DNA from: Symbiodinium natans
Lineage: Eukaryota; Sar; Dinophyceae; Suessiales; Symbiodiniaceae
NCBI GenBank assembly: GCA_905221605.1
Contig: CAJNDS010002578.1
Coordinates: 124,001 to 188,000 of the forward strand
Reading direction: 5' to 3'
Length of the DNA stretch: 64,000 nt
Made by a program: the position numbers and the translations under genes. Under the pieces are notes generated by a model, which saw nothing but the letters and a program-made list of their open reading frames with translations, was not told the origin of the DNA and did no database searches. Below are positions 29,798 to 39,633 of the stretch, piece by piece. Each line of letters begins with the position of its first letter. Position 1 is the stretch's first letter.

Positions 29798-32452
29798 ATG
29801 GTGAAGTGCATGGACATCGTGAAGAGCGTGGTCCAATACACATTTCACCGCATACCCTTCCTACACAGATACTCCACTTGGCTTTACGGCAAGTTTTGGC
29901 TCACCGCTCTTTGCCATTTTCCCAGACGCCAAGTAGATCAACGCAGATTGGCACGCCTCAAGCAGTTTCACCGTATCACCCCGGAGCTCTACACATTCGA
30001 GTTTTTCAATCAGCCGAACGCAGTGTACTGGAGAGTCGATCACGCACGCATGTTTGAGCACCTCTACATTGGCAGCACCTCTACGAAAGTCACGGTCAGA
30101 GAAGACAACCGGCGCAGAAAACACAACGCACTTGCGGCTCAAAAACTGGTCAACGCAGAACCGGCTATACATTACTGGCATGCTACTGACACATATTGGG
30201 AGCTCGTTCCGATCAAAGTCCGCAGCGTCGACAACGTGGCGGAGTTGCACATGATCGAACAGGCAGACATCGCGGACCTCCAACCTTCCCTCAACGCCCC
30301 CTTCATCTATAAACACTTCAAGGAAGACACAGGCCACACCTTCCAGCCCAAGATCATCAGTGACGTCAACGTCCTGGCAACCAAGCTACATGCTCGACTA
30401 CATCGACACATCAGAAGAAAAACCAGACATTGGCGATCCGTCAAGGTGCAGATAGATAACAAAACACGCATGTGGGGCCTCCTTACCGCCCTGTGCTCCA
30501 CCACAGCTCTACGATGGAAAACCACCAGAACGTTGATAAGCAGCAACTTCCCGGCCGAGAACATCTACATGCTACTACGAATGACCAACATCCTTGAATC
30601 CCCATACAAGGAGTTCTGCAAAGCAGCCTTGGTCAAAGCACTCGACAAAAGACGTATGGAGACCCCCAACATACGACCTCTCGTCGCCAGTTTGCTACCA
30701 CCTATGGAAGAATGCCAGCATCACCTTCGAGACGTCCTCCGCGCCATCATCACAAGCCACTACCACGAACTATGCGCCCTACATGTCCCGAAGACCACGG
30801 TGGTGGCCAAGCCAGGATCCAGCATCGAGGCCCAGTGCCATAATTGGCAACGAATGTGTTTTGGACCCAAACTCGCGAGACGATGTACTTGCCCCAACCC
30901 CAGGACCCAGGAACTCAGCGAACACCAAGTCATCGACCTTCAGCTCGCACATGCATCACCAGAAGACCCTCTACACCACATCGTCACCTACTCGTCCAAG
31001 ACGGGCACCTTCCCGGAACCAGATACTTGGCTATCACAGACGACGGAAGACGTTCTCAAATGGTGCAAACGCAATCGACTCTCCATCCCATCGAGGGAGG
31101 CGGTACAGCTCGCTCTCACCCCGGCGACAAAACTCAGCCACAGCGTGAAAGAGGAGCACGTGGACCACCACATGGTAAAACGCCTCAAGACCCAATACAG
31201 CGACTACATCATTGCGTGCGAAGACCACCACCCCCACAAGATGCTAGCATACTGCCCCCTCCACTTCCAGCAGCTTATGGACAAGATGTACGGGGACCCA
31301 GAAGTCTTCACCAAGATCAACATCACTCCAACCACAGCGGCGCACAACGCGTGGCACCAACTATCCCAAAGCATCAAGACAAGATATTCTTGGGGCATCA
31401 ACCCAGCTCGCAAAACCAAAGTACCGGTGTCCTACATCTTTCCCAAGCGCAAAAAGGGCTTCATCAAGTCACGGCCCATCGTCTCGTTCGCCCAGCACTT
31501 CGCCAAGAAGCTCTTTTCCACCGTCGCCAAGATCATCACCAACATCATGTACGTCTCTTTTCCCCAAGCATTGCAGCAGGACAACTCCTACAAGATCTTC
31601 AAGGAGCTTCACACATTCATGAACTCTAACAACGCCGACATGCACATGCAGATCGCAGACCTCGCGGGCTTCTTCACCAGTGTCCCGCAAGAACGCATCC
31701 TCCAGGCCCTCACCATCACCATGCACAAGTACTTCGCCAACTCACAGCAAGGCTTTGATACATGGCAGGACGTCTCCATCACCTATGACCCCAAAAAGAC
31801 GCTCAGGACGGCCAGAACGTTCAATGGGAAGTACAAGCAGATCAACCATGGTCGATACACCGTCTACATGCACGACATCTGGGAGATCACGCAGTACGTC
31901 CTGAAGTGCAGCTACTTCACGTCCCAACAGCAAGTCTACAAACAGACCAGAGGCAGTCCAATGGGACACCCCATGTCGCCAGTGCTGTGCCACATGGTCT
32001 GTTGCGTTGAAGAACATCAGTGGCACCAAACCTATCGCATAGCGCTGGCATCATGCGCAATCCTCGACCGCTTCACCAAAAGATACGTTGACGACCGCAT
32101 TTGCATCCTACCACAAAGTTGGGCTCACACAAATCCTTGGAACGAGTTTCTTCAGACGGAGTTCTACGGCCCACCCATATTGTTGGAGGAACAAGAAGAA
32201 GCCAACTACCTCGGATGCAACATCAACCTACACCGCAAAGAGGTGCGCCTCATCCTCCCCTCCCAGACACACCAGATTCTTTCGCCACGGGGATCCACAC
32301 CCATGGTCCATCGAGCCAGTGCATACCGAACGAGACGTCACATGATCTCCAAGATAGCGTACCCCGAGCCGGTTCGTCTACAACAACTTCGTGAACTTCG
32401 CGCCCTCTACCGAGCTCATGATCCGGACATGTTGACGTTTGTACATAGCTGA
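29798..32452 (+). CDS. Penelope-like reverse transcriptase with N-terminal GIY-YIG-like nuclease
   Basis: 884 residues. At 88-94 HLYIGST is the YIG core of a GIY-YIG nuclease, preceded by VYW (76-78) in place of GIY and followed by Arg/His-rich RRRKHN, then AELHMIEQ and PSLNAPF, equivalent to the family's Glu and Asn elements. RT motifs follow: SYIFPKRKKGF and SRPIVSFAQH (about 545-570), motif A IADLAGFFTSVP (Asp 621), motif B QTRGSPMGHPMSPVLC (about 712-727), motif C RYVDDR (Asp 765-766), and YLGCNI near 806. GSPMGHPMSP and YVDD fit Penelope-like elements. In classical Penelope elements GIY-YIG is C-terminal; the N-terminal position matches the permuted branch known from green algae, protists and animals. 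The RT copies RNA to cDNA at a nicked target. A Cys cluster (CTCPNP) lies at about 366. It appears intact. Start ATG 29798 is chosen because it keeps the YIG region. Confidence 0.88.
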   Translation: MVKCMDIVKSVVQYTFHRIPFLHRYSTWLYGKFWLTALCHFPRRQVDQRRLARLKQFHRITPELYTFEFFNQPNAVYWRVDHARMFEHLYIGSTSTKVTVREDNRRRKHNALAAQKLVNAEPAIHYWHATDTYWELVPIKVRSVDNVAELHMIEQADIADLQPSLNAPFIYKHFKEDTGHTFQPKIISDVNVLATKLHARLHRHIRRKTRHWRSVKVQIDNKTRMWGLLTALCSTTALRWKTTRTLISSNFPAENIYMLLRMTNILESPYKEFCKAALVKALDKRRMETPNIRPLVASLLPPMEECQHHLRDVLRAIITSHYHELCALHVPKTTVVAKPGSSIEAQCHNWQRMCFGPKLARRCTCPNPRTQELSEHQVIDLQLAHASPEDPLHHIVTYSSKTGTFPEPDTWLSQTTEDVLKWCKRNRLSIPSREAVQLALTPATKLSHSVKEEHVDHHMVKRLKTQYSDYIIACEDHHPHKMLAYCPLHFQQLMDKMYGDPEVFTKINITPTTAAHNAWHQLSQSIKTRYSWGINPARKTKVPVSYIFPKRKKGFIKSRPIVSFAQHFAKKLFSTVAKIITNIMYVSFPQALQQDNSYKIFKELHTFMNSNNADMHMQIADLAGFFTSVPQERILQALTITMHKYFANSQQGFDTWQDVSITYDPKKTLRTARTFNGKYKQINHGRYTVYMHDIWEITQYVLKCSYFTSQQQVYKQTRGSPMGHPMSPVLCHMVCCVEEHQWHQTYRIALASCAILDRFTKRYVDDRICILPQSWAHTNPWNEFLQTEFYGPPILLEEQEEANYLGCNINLHRKEVRLILPSQTHQILSPRGSTPMVHRASAYRTRRHMISKIAYPEPVRLQQLRELRALYRAHDPDMLTFVHS

Positions 32453-32724
32453 CTTGAAGTACCATAGCAAAATTAATACCACCGACCGCCAGCATGTGCC
32501 CATGTCGTACAGCACGGATCCCCACCCCTTTCCCACCTTAACCCAGCGTCAGACAGTGAAGTGCGACTTTGATCATGCATATCACGTGGTCATGTGCTTT
32601 TCGCCCCCACCCCTTTCCCAGCACCTACCTGGAACGCTTTTCATCAGTGGCTGGCACAGCGGCAGACGTAGCACAGAAGCAGAGGCCCAGCTGATAACTC
32701 AACACGTCGTTCATCCAGTTCTTC
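32453..32724 (+). other. Spacer after the RT gene, with an open +1 frame
   Basis: 272 bases to the next ATG. The frame +1 to the RT stays open from the RT stop (TGA 32450-32452) to 32738, about 95 codons, but its composition is less gene-like. CCCCACCCCTTTCCCA occurs twice (32520 and 32607), a short local repeat. No other feature. Confidence 0.4.
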
Positions 32725-33513
32725 ATGATGCCGACTAACAAGATGCACGAAGCACCGACCCCTGCGGATCCTCAGCCAGACATCCAGGAGCACCCCAACA
32801 ATCAGTCTGAGATGCCGCAGACCATCCACGAGATCCATGACGAGACAGTCAACCCGACCGATCCAATCCAACAGGCCCCGGACGATGCACTGGGGACCCT
32901 CACCAACACGGTCTCCTCGCAAGCGGAACAGATCCGGAACCTCGACGAACTGGTCCGCCAACTTGAAGCAGAGCTCGGCTTCGTTTACCAGCATACCTGC
33001 ACCCAAGGAGTATTAGACGACCTACGGGATACCAGGCTGGCAGCGTACAGGGCCGACGCATCAAGAGCCTCCACCGCCAACGATATCAGCCGACACAAAA
33101 CCTCCATCCGTCAACTTCATCAACAGCTCAACGACATCCAGCGTGATCAAGCTCTCCAAGCCAGACGACTACAGGAACTGGAAGGACAACTAGATGCTCT
33201 CGGACATCAAACACGCCAACAACTACAGGAACTCCTAGACCGATTCCGCTTCCACCCCACCAACCGACAAGACCCTCCTCCAGCGTTCCACCCTACCATC
33301 TACACTGGCCTCGACGAGACAAGGGCCCGCTTGGATACCGTCGACCAGCTCCTCACTCAACACGACCAAAGCATCAAGTACCTTTGCAAGTACCTCCGAT
33401 CCGCAACAGGCTCAGCCACATCCTCCAGACAGGGACCCATTGGACAGTACAGATCCAACTCCAGAGCCCCGCTGGAAAGAGACGATCCTCTACGGCATCA
33501 ACAAGATCCATGA
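32725..33513 (+). CDS. Coiled-coil protein of the giant element
   Basis: 262 residues. After a ~45-residue Pro/Asp-rich head, residues about 55-180 form heptad-like helices (QAEQIRNLDELVRQLEAEL, then TSIRQLHQQLNDIQRDQ and LQELEGQLDALGHQ), so a coiled-coil dimer or trimer is likely. Function unknown; coiled-coil proteins are common partners of RT in retroelements. Two ATGs in a row (32725 and 32728 region, MMPTNK) open the frame. The stop is TGA at 33511-33513, but the +1 frame looks more like protein through the last ~40 codons and continues to 33712 (WKETILYGINKIHDLKNQ), so the C-terminus may be reached by a frameshift or may be misread here. Confidence 0.65.
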   Translation: MMPTNKMHEAPTPADPQPDIQEHPNNQSEMPQTIHEIHDETVNPTDPIQQAPDDALGTLTNTVSSQAEQIRNLDELVRQLEAELGFVYQHTCTQGVLDDLRDTRLAAYRADASRASTANDISRHKTSIRQLHQQLNDIQRDQALQARRLQELEGQLDALGHQTRQQLQELLDRFRFHPTNRQDPPPAFHPTIYTGLDETRARLDTVDQLLTQHDQSIKYLCKYLRSATGSATSSRQGPIGQYRSNSRAPLERDDPLRHQQDP

Positions 33514-33917
33514 CCTCAAGAATCAGACCCCGGAACCGGTGGAGCCCACCTGTCCACCCAAAGACGTCGTGCAGAACGCAAAGTTGAATGGTCACTGGCC
33601 CACACCGCACCGCCACAGCATCCAGCAACGTTGTGACTCTTTTGTCAATTTGTTTTCACCAAAAACGATTCCTCTTCTATCTCACCTACATCAGATGCTT
33701 GGCTTGGAGTGAGCAAAAGAACCGAGACCAAGCGCGAGTCCAGCACCTTCATGTTTCATGATAAACTTCATCCCTGCCCCTTTCCCTCCCCAACATATCC
33801 TCTGATGCTGCTTGTATGCAAAATCTTCCCGCTGTCACGTGCTGTGCAGATGATTATAACGAACAATCCCAGACTGTTTGGATCGAGTAACGTCTCCATC
33901 GCTCCTCCACCCCAGTC
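33514..33917 (+). other. Spacer with open +1 frame of the preceding gene
   Basis: To 33712 the frame +1 to the coiled-coil gene is open and protein-like. The remaining ~200 bases are T-rich with no feature that I recognise. Confidence 0.4.
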
Positions 33918-34862
33918 ATGGCAAAGCATGACCATCATGGAGACGAACGTCCTCGACGAAACAGATCCCGGTCACGCAGACGAAGCCCCCGCACTTCAAG
34001 AGCAGCACGGCCGGACATGGACTCAAGAGACCCACCCCGACGACATCGAGCAGACACTCCACCACAGCCAGAACTTCCAAACCAACAGAAACTGGCGATG
34101 CAGCGGGCAATTTCCACAGCAAAGACCCAGGTCATCCAGCTTATGGAGGATATCAACGTCGCGGACCTTTCTCACCTCCTCTTCGACAACTCCATCACCA
34201 TCAACGCGATACACAAGATCTTCGATGTCAACTCCACCGCACTGAAATTGCGTGAACACTTGCACCAGACCGACCTCTTCAGAGCTTTCCTCAAGAGCTT
34301 TCAGGACGCCAAGGGTGACACCGTGATACGCAGCTCAGAAATGCTGAATTGGTTCACACCCGCCTCATTGGCAGTTCCAACAAAGCGCCCAGGCTGCACC
34401 GTCTACGAGTTCATCGACATGATGGATAGACAACAGATCAATGAAAACGGCATGCACAAGATCCTTGACGAGGACACGGTGGACAGCATCAAGAATTACC
34501 GCCGCACCTTTGAAGAACTCCAGGAAGCAGAAAACCAGCTACTCGTCACCAAGACCATCGCAGTCAAAGCCAAACCCAAGTCTCCGAGAACATCACGCGC
34601 TTCAGCAACACCGGGACCGGCACGACATGATTCTCAAACGACCAGACCTCCGCCATCATCGCACCGGGGAGACACGGACCCCAAACCTACCCCACCGACA
34701 CCCACGGACCCTCTTCCCCGACCCCATCCCAAGCCCATGCCCCGCGTTCAGAGTCATCCCACATGGCAGCATTACGGATGTCGATTGTACTGTGCGTGCG
34801 GGGGATGGTGTGCCAAAGAAGGTACACATGAAGTCCACTTATGCCGGAGATGCATGAGTTGA
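33918..34862 (+). CDS. SR-rich protein with C-terminal Cys cluster
   Basis: 314 residues. The first 50 are basic with Arg-Ser runs (RRNRSRSRRRSPRTSR). The middle (about 58-215) is helical and apparently folded (IQLMEDINVADLSHLLF, LREHLHQTDLFRAFLKSF). A Pro-rich linker follows. The end is a compact Cys/His cluster: C and CAC, GGWCAKEGTH, and LCRRCMS, plausible for one zinc. The SR head plus zinc-type tail suggests a nucleic-acid-binding protein, perhaps the element's nucleocapsid; this is inference. ATG at 33918 lies in CCAGTCATGG. Stop TGA at 34860-34862 is closely followed by stops in the other frames, so the end is firm. Confidence 0.72.
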   Translation: MAKHDHHGDERPRRNRSRSRRRSPRTSRAARPDMDSRDPPRRHRADTPPQPELPNQQKLAMQRAISTAKTQVIQLMEDINVADLSHLLFDNSITINAIHKIFDVNSTALKLREHLHQTDLFRAFLKSFQDAKGDTVIRSSEMLNWFTPASLAVPTKRPGCTVYEFIDMMDRQQINENGMHKILDEDTVDSIKNYRRTFEELQEAENQLLVTKTIAVKAKPKSPRTSRASATPGPARHDSQTTRPPPSSHRGDTDPKPTPPTPTDPLPRPHPKPMPRVQSHPTWQHYGCRLYCACGGWCAKEGTHEVHLCRRCMS

Positions 34863-35218
34863 GCCATAGAAAGCTGACAGCGACGACGTTGAAATCAACG
34901 GAGTTTTGGATGTCGAGTGGAATATGTAGTTCCTTAAGACGAAGTGTGTCTTGAGAAGGCGCTGTCGGAAGGAGATCTGGCATGTGCAACATGTCTGTCG
35001 GCGGGATAAGTAGAAAATTTGTCCTGCAGAGAGCTCTGAAGTGCATGCACCACGTCGATCTGCATACTGAGTGTTGACTGAATCAAAAGCCATACGTCCT
35101 TTAGAGACAGTAGGTACCAGCATGAGTGAAATTGCGTTAAACTGCAGAAGCGAGACCATTTTCAGATCAGCCACGCCAGCACCTTAACCCACTCACCTCT
35201 CCCTGATCACCCCACCTC
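34863..35218 (+). other. Intergenic spacer, T/G-richer, no gene
   Basis: 356 bases with clear change of base composition from the flanking genes. Minus-strand frames occur but have no motif. Nothing recognised. Confidence 0.45.
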
Positions 35219-35692
35219 ATGAGCTGGCTGACACAGACGGCGTTCCACAAGGCAGTGCAGGCTGCGTACGACCAGGACTACTTGGAACTCCCCGACATCC
35301 ACATCCCCATCCGCTGGTACACCGCCCAACTTCTACTTGAACAACTCACCAAGATCGGCAACTCACCTCACCCCTTCACGCCCATCATGATCCCCACCAG
35401 CGAGGCGCTCTCAATCTGGGGACACCTACAAGACTGGCACAAGAACTTCGGCTACCACCTTGACAAAATCTCCATGCCCACACCGCAACCCGCACACCTA
35501 CCTGATCAGGACGCACCACCACAAGCAGCCAAAAAACGACGACAACAGTTCCAACAAGATGACCCTCGCCTGCACCCAGAGCTCGACGGCATCACCTCGG
35601 ACCTCCTCCAGGACATCTCCCTCGCACACCTCGATCCACACACATATGTAGCCGTGGACTACGCCGTGGAACAACCCCTCACAACGACGTGA
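35219..35692 (+). CDS. 157-residue protein of the giant element, unrecognised
   Basis: Starts MSWLTQTAFH at 35219. The first ~95 residues look globular (IRWYTAQLLLEQLTKIG, LSIWGHLQDWHKNFGYHL). A basic AAKKRRQQ patch at about 111-118 could be a nuclear signal. The rest is acidic and helical. It ends in TGA at 35690-35692, where a frame opened 39 bases earlier continues in +1 register to 36113. The two may form one longer protein of about 295 residues. I do not recognise the fold. Confidence 0.6.
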   Translation: MSWLTQTAFHKAVQAAYDQDYLELPDIHIPIRWYTAQLLLEQLTKIGNSPHPFTPIMIPTSEALSIWGHLQDWHKNFGYHLDKISMPTPQPAHLPDQDAPPQAAKKRRQQFQQDDPRLHPELDGITSDLLQDISLAHLDPHTYVAVDYAVEQPLTTT

Positions 35693-36113
35693 GGACCCGG
35701 AGAAACACCAAGAGTGGAAAGCCCACACCCAGTGGAACAACACGACGTACCACACTTTTTCCCAAGCCCTTCACTCCCATCCTTTTGCCGTTCATCTTGC
35801 TGCGGTACGCCGCAAAGCCAGAGAGGATTCCCACCAGCACCAGCTCAATTGGAAGCACCCCTGGCACAAAAACGGATGGCAGTATCACACGCCCTATGAC
35901 AAGGACACCAAGCGAAGCCTCCTGAACCAGGACAACTACACGCTCGATCGACCCGAGGAAGACAGCGCCATGCCGGACCACACCACGCAATCCTCAGGGG
36001 CTAAGAAGGACACCCCACACAACTCCCCAATGCCCTATCATCCACTTCCCGAAGAAGAAGACGACCAACACTCCCAAATCTCAGAGGACGAGATGTACCC
36101 GGCGGTGAAGTAG
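35651..36113 (+). CDS. Open frame continuing the preceding gene in +1 register
   Basis: This ~153-codon frame opens after TAG at 35648-35650 and has no ATG until near codon 102. It therefore cannot easily be an independent gene. Its sequence looks real: HQEWKAHTQWNNTTYH, WKHPWHKNGWQYH, YDKDTKRSLLNQ, and an acidic tail (LPEEEDDQHSQISEDEM). Expression by +1 frameshifting from the 157-residue gene at or before its UGA, by splicing, or by an undetected indel in the assembly would all explain it. Confidence 0.5.
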
Positions 36114-36403
36114 AAGCATGCCTTCAAAGCAGAGGAGGTGACAGCCGCGAACATTGTGATCTTCCTGATCCTCATTGCACATAGCTTCACGCACCTGCGC
36201 CCTACAGGCCTTCTAGAAAATACAAAAGAAGCCGTCCGCCGACAAGATGTGAGTTGAAGCCACGATGACCCGATCCCCTTCCCCACCTCTTCCCCTCACA
36301 CCCTCCCGTGCACATGGAAGACCGCATCATTTCACTATCGCATGTGCGAACATAACCACAGATTTCGGCGCAAACCCGACCCCCGTCCTTTCCATATCCC
36401 AAC
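36114..36403 (+). other. Intergenic spacer
   Basis: 290 bases, no gene. Contains CCTTCCCCACCTCTTCCCC near 36279, similar to C-rich words before other genes of the element, but no consistent motif that I can define. Confidence 0.4.
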
Positions 36404-37750
36404 ATGTTGAGCCACATACTGGACTTCCTGACCGGTCCCTTCTACGTGATCTTCATGGATGAGCACGAACTCGAGATGGAGCATCTGCGCGGAGATCCAC
36501 GCAACAGCATGGAGCCCTTTTACCAAAGGTACAACTACATCGACGACACGTACCACAGAGCCCCAGCGTACTACACGGAGAAGGCACCCCTACACAAAGT
36601 CATCAATCCGTCGTACTTCAAAGAATACGAAGGATGGCACATCAGCATCAGGAACGCCATCACATACCAGGCGCTCAGGAACATGATGATACCCCATGGA
36701 TTCAAGGACCTCTACATCTCCTCCAGCACGTCCACGACGGCCACGTTCGTGTGCCTGCCACCAGCCGATAACCGGACGCTGTCCCCGGTCTCAACACTCA
36801 TCGGTCAAGAGGTCCGTGAGAAGACCAAGCACCAGCTCAACATTCAGCGCATCCTCCGTCGCATCCCTGCTCACATCAAAGTTCACTACGTTGGCAAACC
36901 TCTCCGAGATGATTACCCACATCCTTGCGCGGCATTGTGCGTACCCCACATCGCCCAGATCGTCTTTTCCAGACATGAATCAGCCAGCACAGCTCTGCTT
37001 ACCTCGCCGTGGTACGAGACCACGGTGCGCATAGCGACAATGGCCAGAAAGGGTTTCCAGATCGGCGACAAGTTGTTCCTAGAGGACATACCAGTCCCCA
37101 CCACCAGACCGCTACCTGATGGACGCGTCATTTTCATCCAGAAAGCCAACCCACGACCCTCCCACCTGGAGCGACAACTTCAGGATGACATGGAATGGAA
37201 TGCGATCTTAGCGATCACCCGACAGTACACGATCGAGGAGTACCAGCGACACCTACCACCTGAAATCCTCGGAGTGCACAAGCTTGTCCTTTACGTGGAC
37301 ACCGCACTGCAAGGATGGCAAGCCAAGAACAGAGCGTCCTGCTTGCAGAACAATATCTTCTCACGCGCCGACATCCACATGATGATACACGTTCTCAAGT
37401 TCTTCAGCCCTCGACACGCAGAATGGTGCTTCACAAGAGAAATCTTCGGCCCGGACTACACCATCCTCGACTTCAACTGCTCTACCTGCGCCATCCCCAT
37501 GCAACCGTTATGCGACAATATGACAGAGTGGCTCCGTCAACACAAAAGACTGGTCTCCACCCTACTACACGCAGAGCACGACCACAGACAGCCCAACCAC
37601 CCGCTCTCCAGCCACTCGCTCTTCGAAGACGCAGGCACCATCTCAGAAGAAGAAGATCACTGGCAAAGAAGCCAAGGATGGAGTCCCGTTCAACGGTTCC
37701 CGACGGCCACCTACAACCACTACACCGAGCCGGACCTGTCCGTGGACTGA
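36404..37750 (+). CDS. 448-residue protein of the giant element, shares an FMDE head with the next gene
   Basis: Starts MLSHILDFL at 36404. Residues 13-20 (FYVIFMDE) match YRFIFMDE at 16-23 of the protein from 38087, each after a short Leu-rich helix, so the two may be distant paralogs. The body looks globular with many Tyr, His and Arg (YEGWHISIRNAITYQAL, IHMMIHVLKFFSPRHAEW). A Cys pair is in CSTCAIPMQPLC near 364-375. No catalytic motif recognised. The +1 frame after its TGA stays open for ~34 codons. Same strand and base composition as neighbours. Confidence 0.7.
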   Translation: MLSHILDFLTGPFYVIFMDEHELEMEHLRGDPRNSMEPFYQRYNYIDDTYHRAPAYYTEKAPLHKVINPSYFKEYEGWHISIRNAITYQALRNMMIPHGFKDLYISSSTSTTATFVCLPPADNRTLSPVSTLIGQEVREKTKHQLNIQRILRRIPAHIKVHYVGKPLRDDYPHPCAALCVPHIAQIVFSRHESASTALLTSPWYETTVRIATMARKGFQIGDKLFLEDIPVPTTRPLPDGRVIFIQKANPRPSHLERQLQDDMEWNAILAITRQYTIEEYQRHLPPEILGVHKLVLYVDTALQGWQAKNRASCLQNNIFSRADIHMMIHVLKFFSPRHAEWCFTREIFGPDYTILDFNCSTCAIPMQPLCDNMTEWLRQHKRLVSTLLHAEHDHRQPNHPLSSHSLFEDAGTISEEEDHWQRSQGWSPVQRFPTATYNHYTEPDLSVD

Positions 37751-38086
37751 AGTCATTGACGACGAAAGACCCCACCCAATCACATGCACCCGTAGGTGGA
37801 AGTTCCGCGTGCTAATGCGGACCAGACTCGTTTGCATTGCGATGTGAAGTTCGGAAATATGGAGATTCACAGTTCAGCTGTTCGGAGTGCGCAGTCTTTC
37901 GGACAGAGACGTGATTTGCTTGCGGTGCATGTTTCATACGGCCAGCGCATCGATACAAGTGCTTTTGATAATGACGATTTAGCATGCTGAAGAACATTTG
38001 CAAAGTGCAGTGCCATGTTGAGCAGTAAACAGCATGCGGTATGCTGTCCGGGACTTTGAAACAATCGTTGTACATAGTCGAGCAAG
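37751..38086 (+). other. Intergenic spacer, balanced composition
   Basis: 336 bases with no supported gene; it is richer in T and G than the genes on each side. No hairpin or repeat noticed. Confidence 0.45.
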
Positions 38087-39487
38087 ATGGATCAACTCCT
38101 TCCCCTACTACTCCCGGAGCTCGGCAAGAAGTACAGATTCATCTTCATGGACGAAGGCATCTCTAAGGACCTCAAGCACATGACCGATGAGGAAATTCAG
38201 CTCCACCTTCAAGCAATACGACACCAGCGGTGCAATACGGTGTTGAACCTGGACCCTACCCATTCTCATCATCTAGCGCACTCTCTTGCACAACAAGAAG
38301 ACCCAGAATCCCTGATACACCGATGTGTCGTGGAGGACCTACCCATGGAAGCTGACTCCCTGGCTGCAGGCCAACGGCGACTACACAAAGGAGCAGTTTT
38401 CGCCCATCAGATTTTACGGGCCCAACTACGCCACCGATATAGTTCGCCAGATCAAGTCCAGTTCGCGGACCATGCAAGATCCCGACCGGTCGTGCAGTAC
38501 ATGAACATGAACGTCACGATCATCCATGGCTTCTATATGGAGATGCACCAACACCAAACCTTGAAGCGCGTCAGCAAAGGAGTCTACAAAGTCGTCCATG
38601 CCATCAAACAAGGAGAACCCGACTTCGTCACGTTCAAGTTTCTGGTGCGCAACGAGGAGTTCCCCAGGGACTTCTATGAACATCTGGTGGACATGCGCAT
38701 ACTACCACAAACGCAGACTCACATCTTTCCTATGCACGACCACAGATCCACGTGGCCGACAGTGCTGGCATTTCAGTGGCGCAACAAACGGATGACGAAG
38801 GGTGGCACTGAACTCATCTTTGCGCAGCAACCTGTCAGCCAAACACCGTATAGACACGTGGACCGCCATGACCTCTTCATCGAGGAGTACTACTTCGCAC
38901 ATCGCAGCATCCTGGGATTGTATGTCCAACACACACCCCAAGTCACGGAGGAATATCAGACTGGTCACATACAATGCCTCATGATGCTCAACTACATCCA
39001 GGCCATATCGCATCAACAAGCTTGGCCGGAGATGTCCTCCATCGTGTACCTCGCCACCAAACTGTGCGAAAACGATCCCACCAGACATTTTCGCATTGTC
39101 CGCATGTTCAACCTCCACGACACCATACGCACATGGTACTATTTGTTCATCCAAGGGGACACCCAGTTCATGACCTACGACGAGGTATCCTGCATCCTCA
39201 AACGAATGGAGCAACACGGCATATGCCGCAGCCACACAAGAGAGATCACGGACAACGGCTCCCACGTTGACCTCGACTTGCAACAATTTACGCAGGACAT
39301 GCAGGAGGAGTTCACAGACACGGAGGGAGGCCCACCACTCAGCGAGCTCTGGGTCGACACGCACTGCCACTTCATCGTGAAGTTCTGGCACTACCAGTCT
39401 CAGCCCAATGCGTACTACAGAACTACCCGCACGCGCATGAATACCAACGGACAGACCTTCCCTGTTTCCTCCCACCCAATTATTTAA
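38087..39487 (+). CDS. 466-residue protein of the giant element, FMDE family
   Basis: Starts MDQLLPLLLPEL at 38087. After the YRFIFMDE head it has a helical Gln/His-rich part, then a mixed alpha/beta body (VQYMNMNVTIIHGFYMEM, KVVHAIKQGEPDFVTFKF, VLAFQWRNKRM) and a C-terminal helical part. I recognise no known family. It shares its head with the protein from 36404 and general Tyr/His-rich character with that from 39634, which suggests an expanded family inside the element. It ends TAA at 39485-39487, followed by a ~145-base spacer. Confidence 0.7.
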   Translation: MDQLLPLLLPELGKKYRFIFMDEGISKDLKHMTDEEIQLHLQAIRHQRCNTVLNLDPTHSHHLAHSLAQQEDPESLIHRCVVEDLPMEADSLAAGQRRLHKGAVFAHQILRAQLRHRYSSPDQVQFADHARSRPVVQYMNMNVTIIHGFYMEMHQHQTLKRVSKGVYKVVHAIKQGEPDFVTFKFLVRNEEFPRDFYEHLVDMRILPQTQTHIFPMHDHRSTWPTVLAFQWRNKRMTKGGTELIFAQQPVSQTPYRHVDRHDLFIEEYYFAHRSILGLYVQHTPQVTEEYQTGHIQCLMMLNYIQAISHQQAWPEMSSIVYLATKLCENDPTRHFRIVRMFNLHDTIRTWYYLFIQGDTQFMTYDEVSCILKRMEQHGICRSHTREITDNGSHVDLDLQQFTQDMQEEFTDTEGGPPLSELWVDTHCHFIVKFWHYQSQPNAYYRTTRTRMNTNGQTFPVSSHPII

Positions 39488-39633
39488 ACCCATGCGCCAG
39501 TTTCTTCCGATGAAAAGGACGTTTGCTAGTTGTGCGCGATCTACCATTAGTGCATGTGCAAGTGAAAGCCACCTTACCCGCTCCCAGTGCTCAGAGTTCG
39601 GTATCACCACTCATTGATCTCACCCAGAGCAAT

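Noticed and set aside
34687-35174. Minus-strand ORFs in the spacer of the giant element
   Set aside because: No motif, against the direction of all other genes, and overlapping the Cys-cluster gene end.
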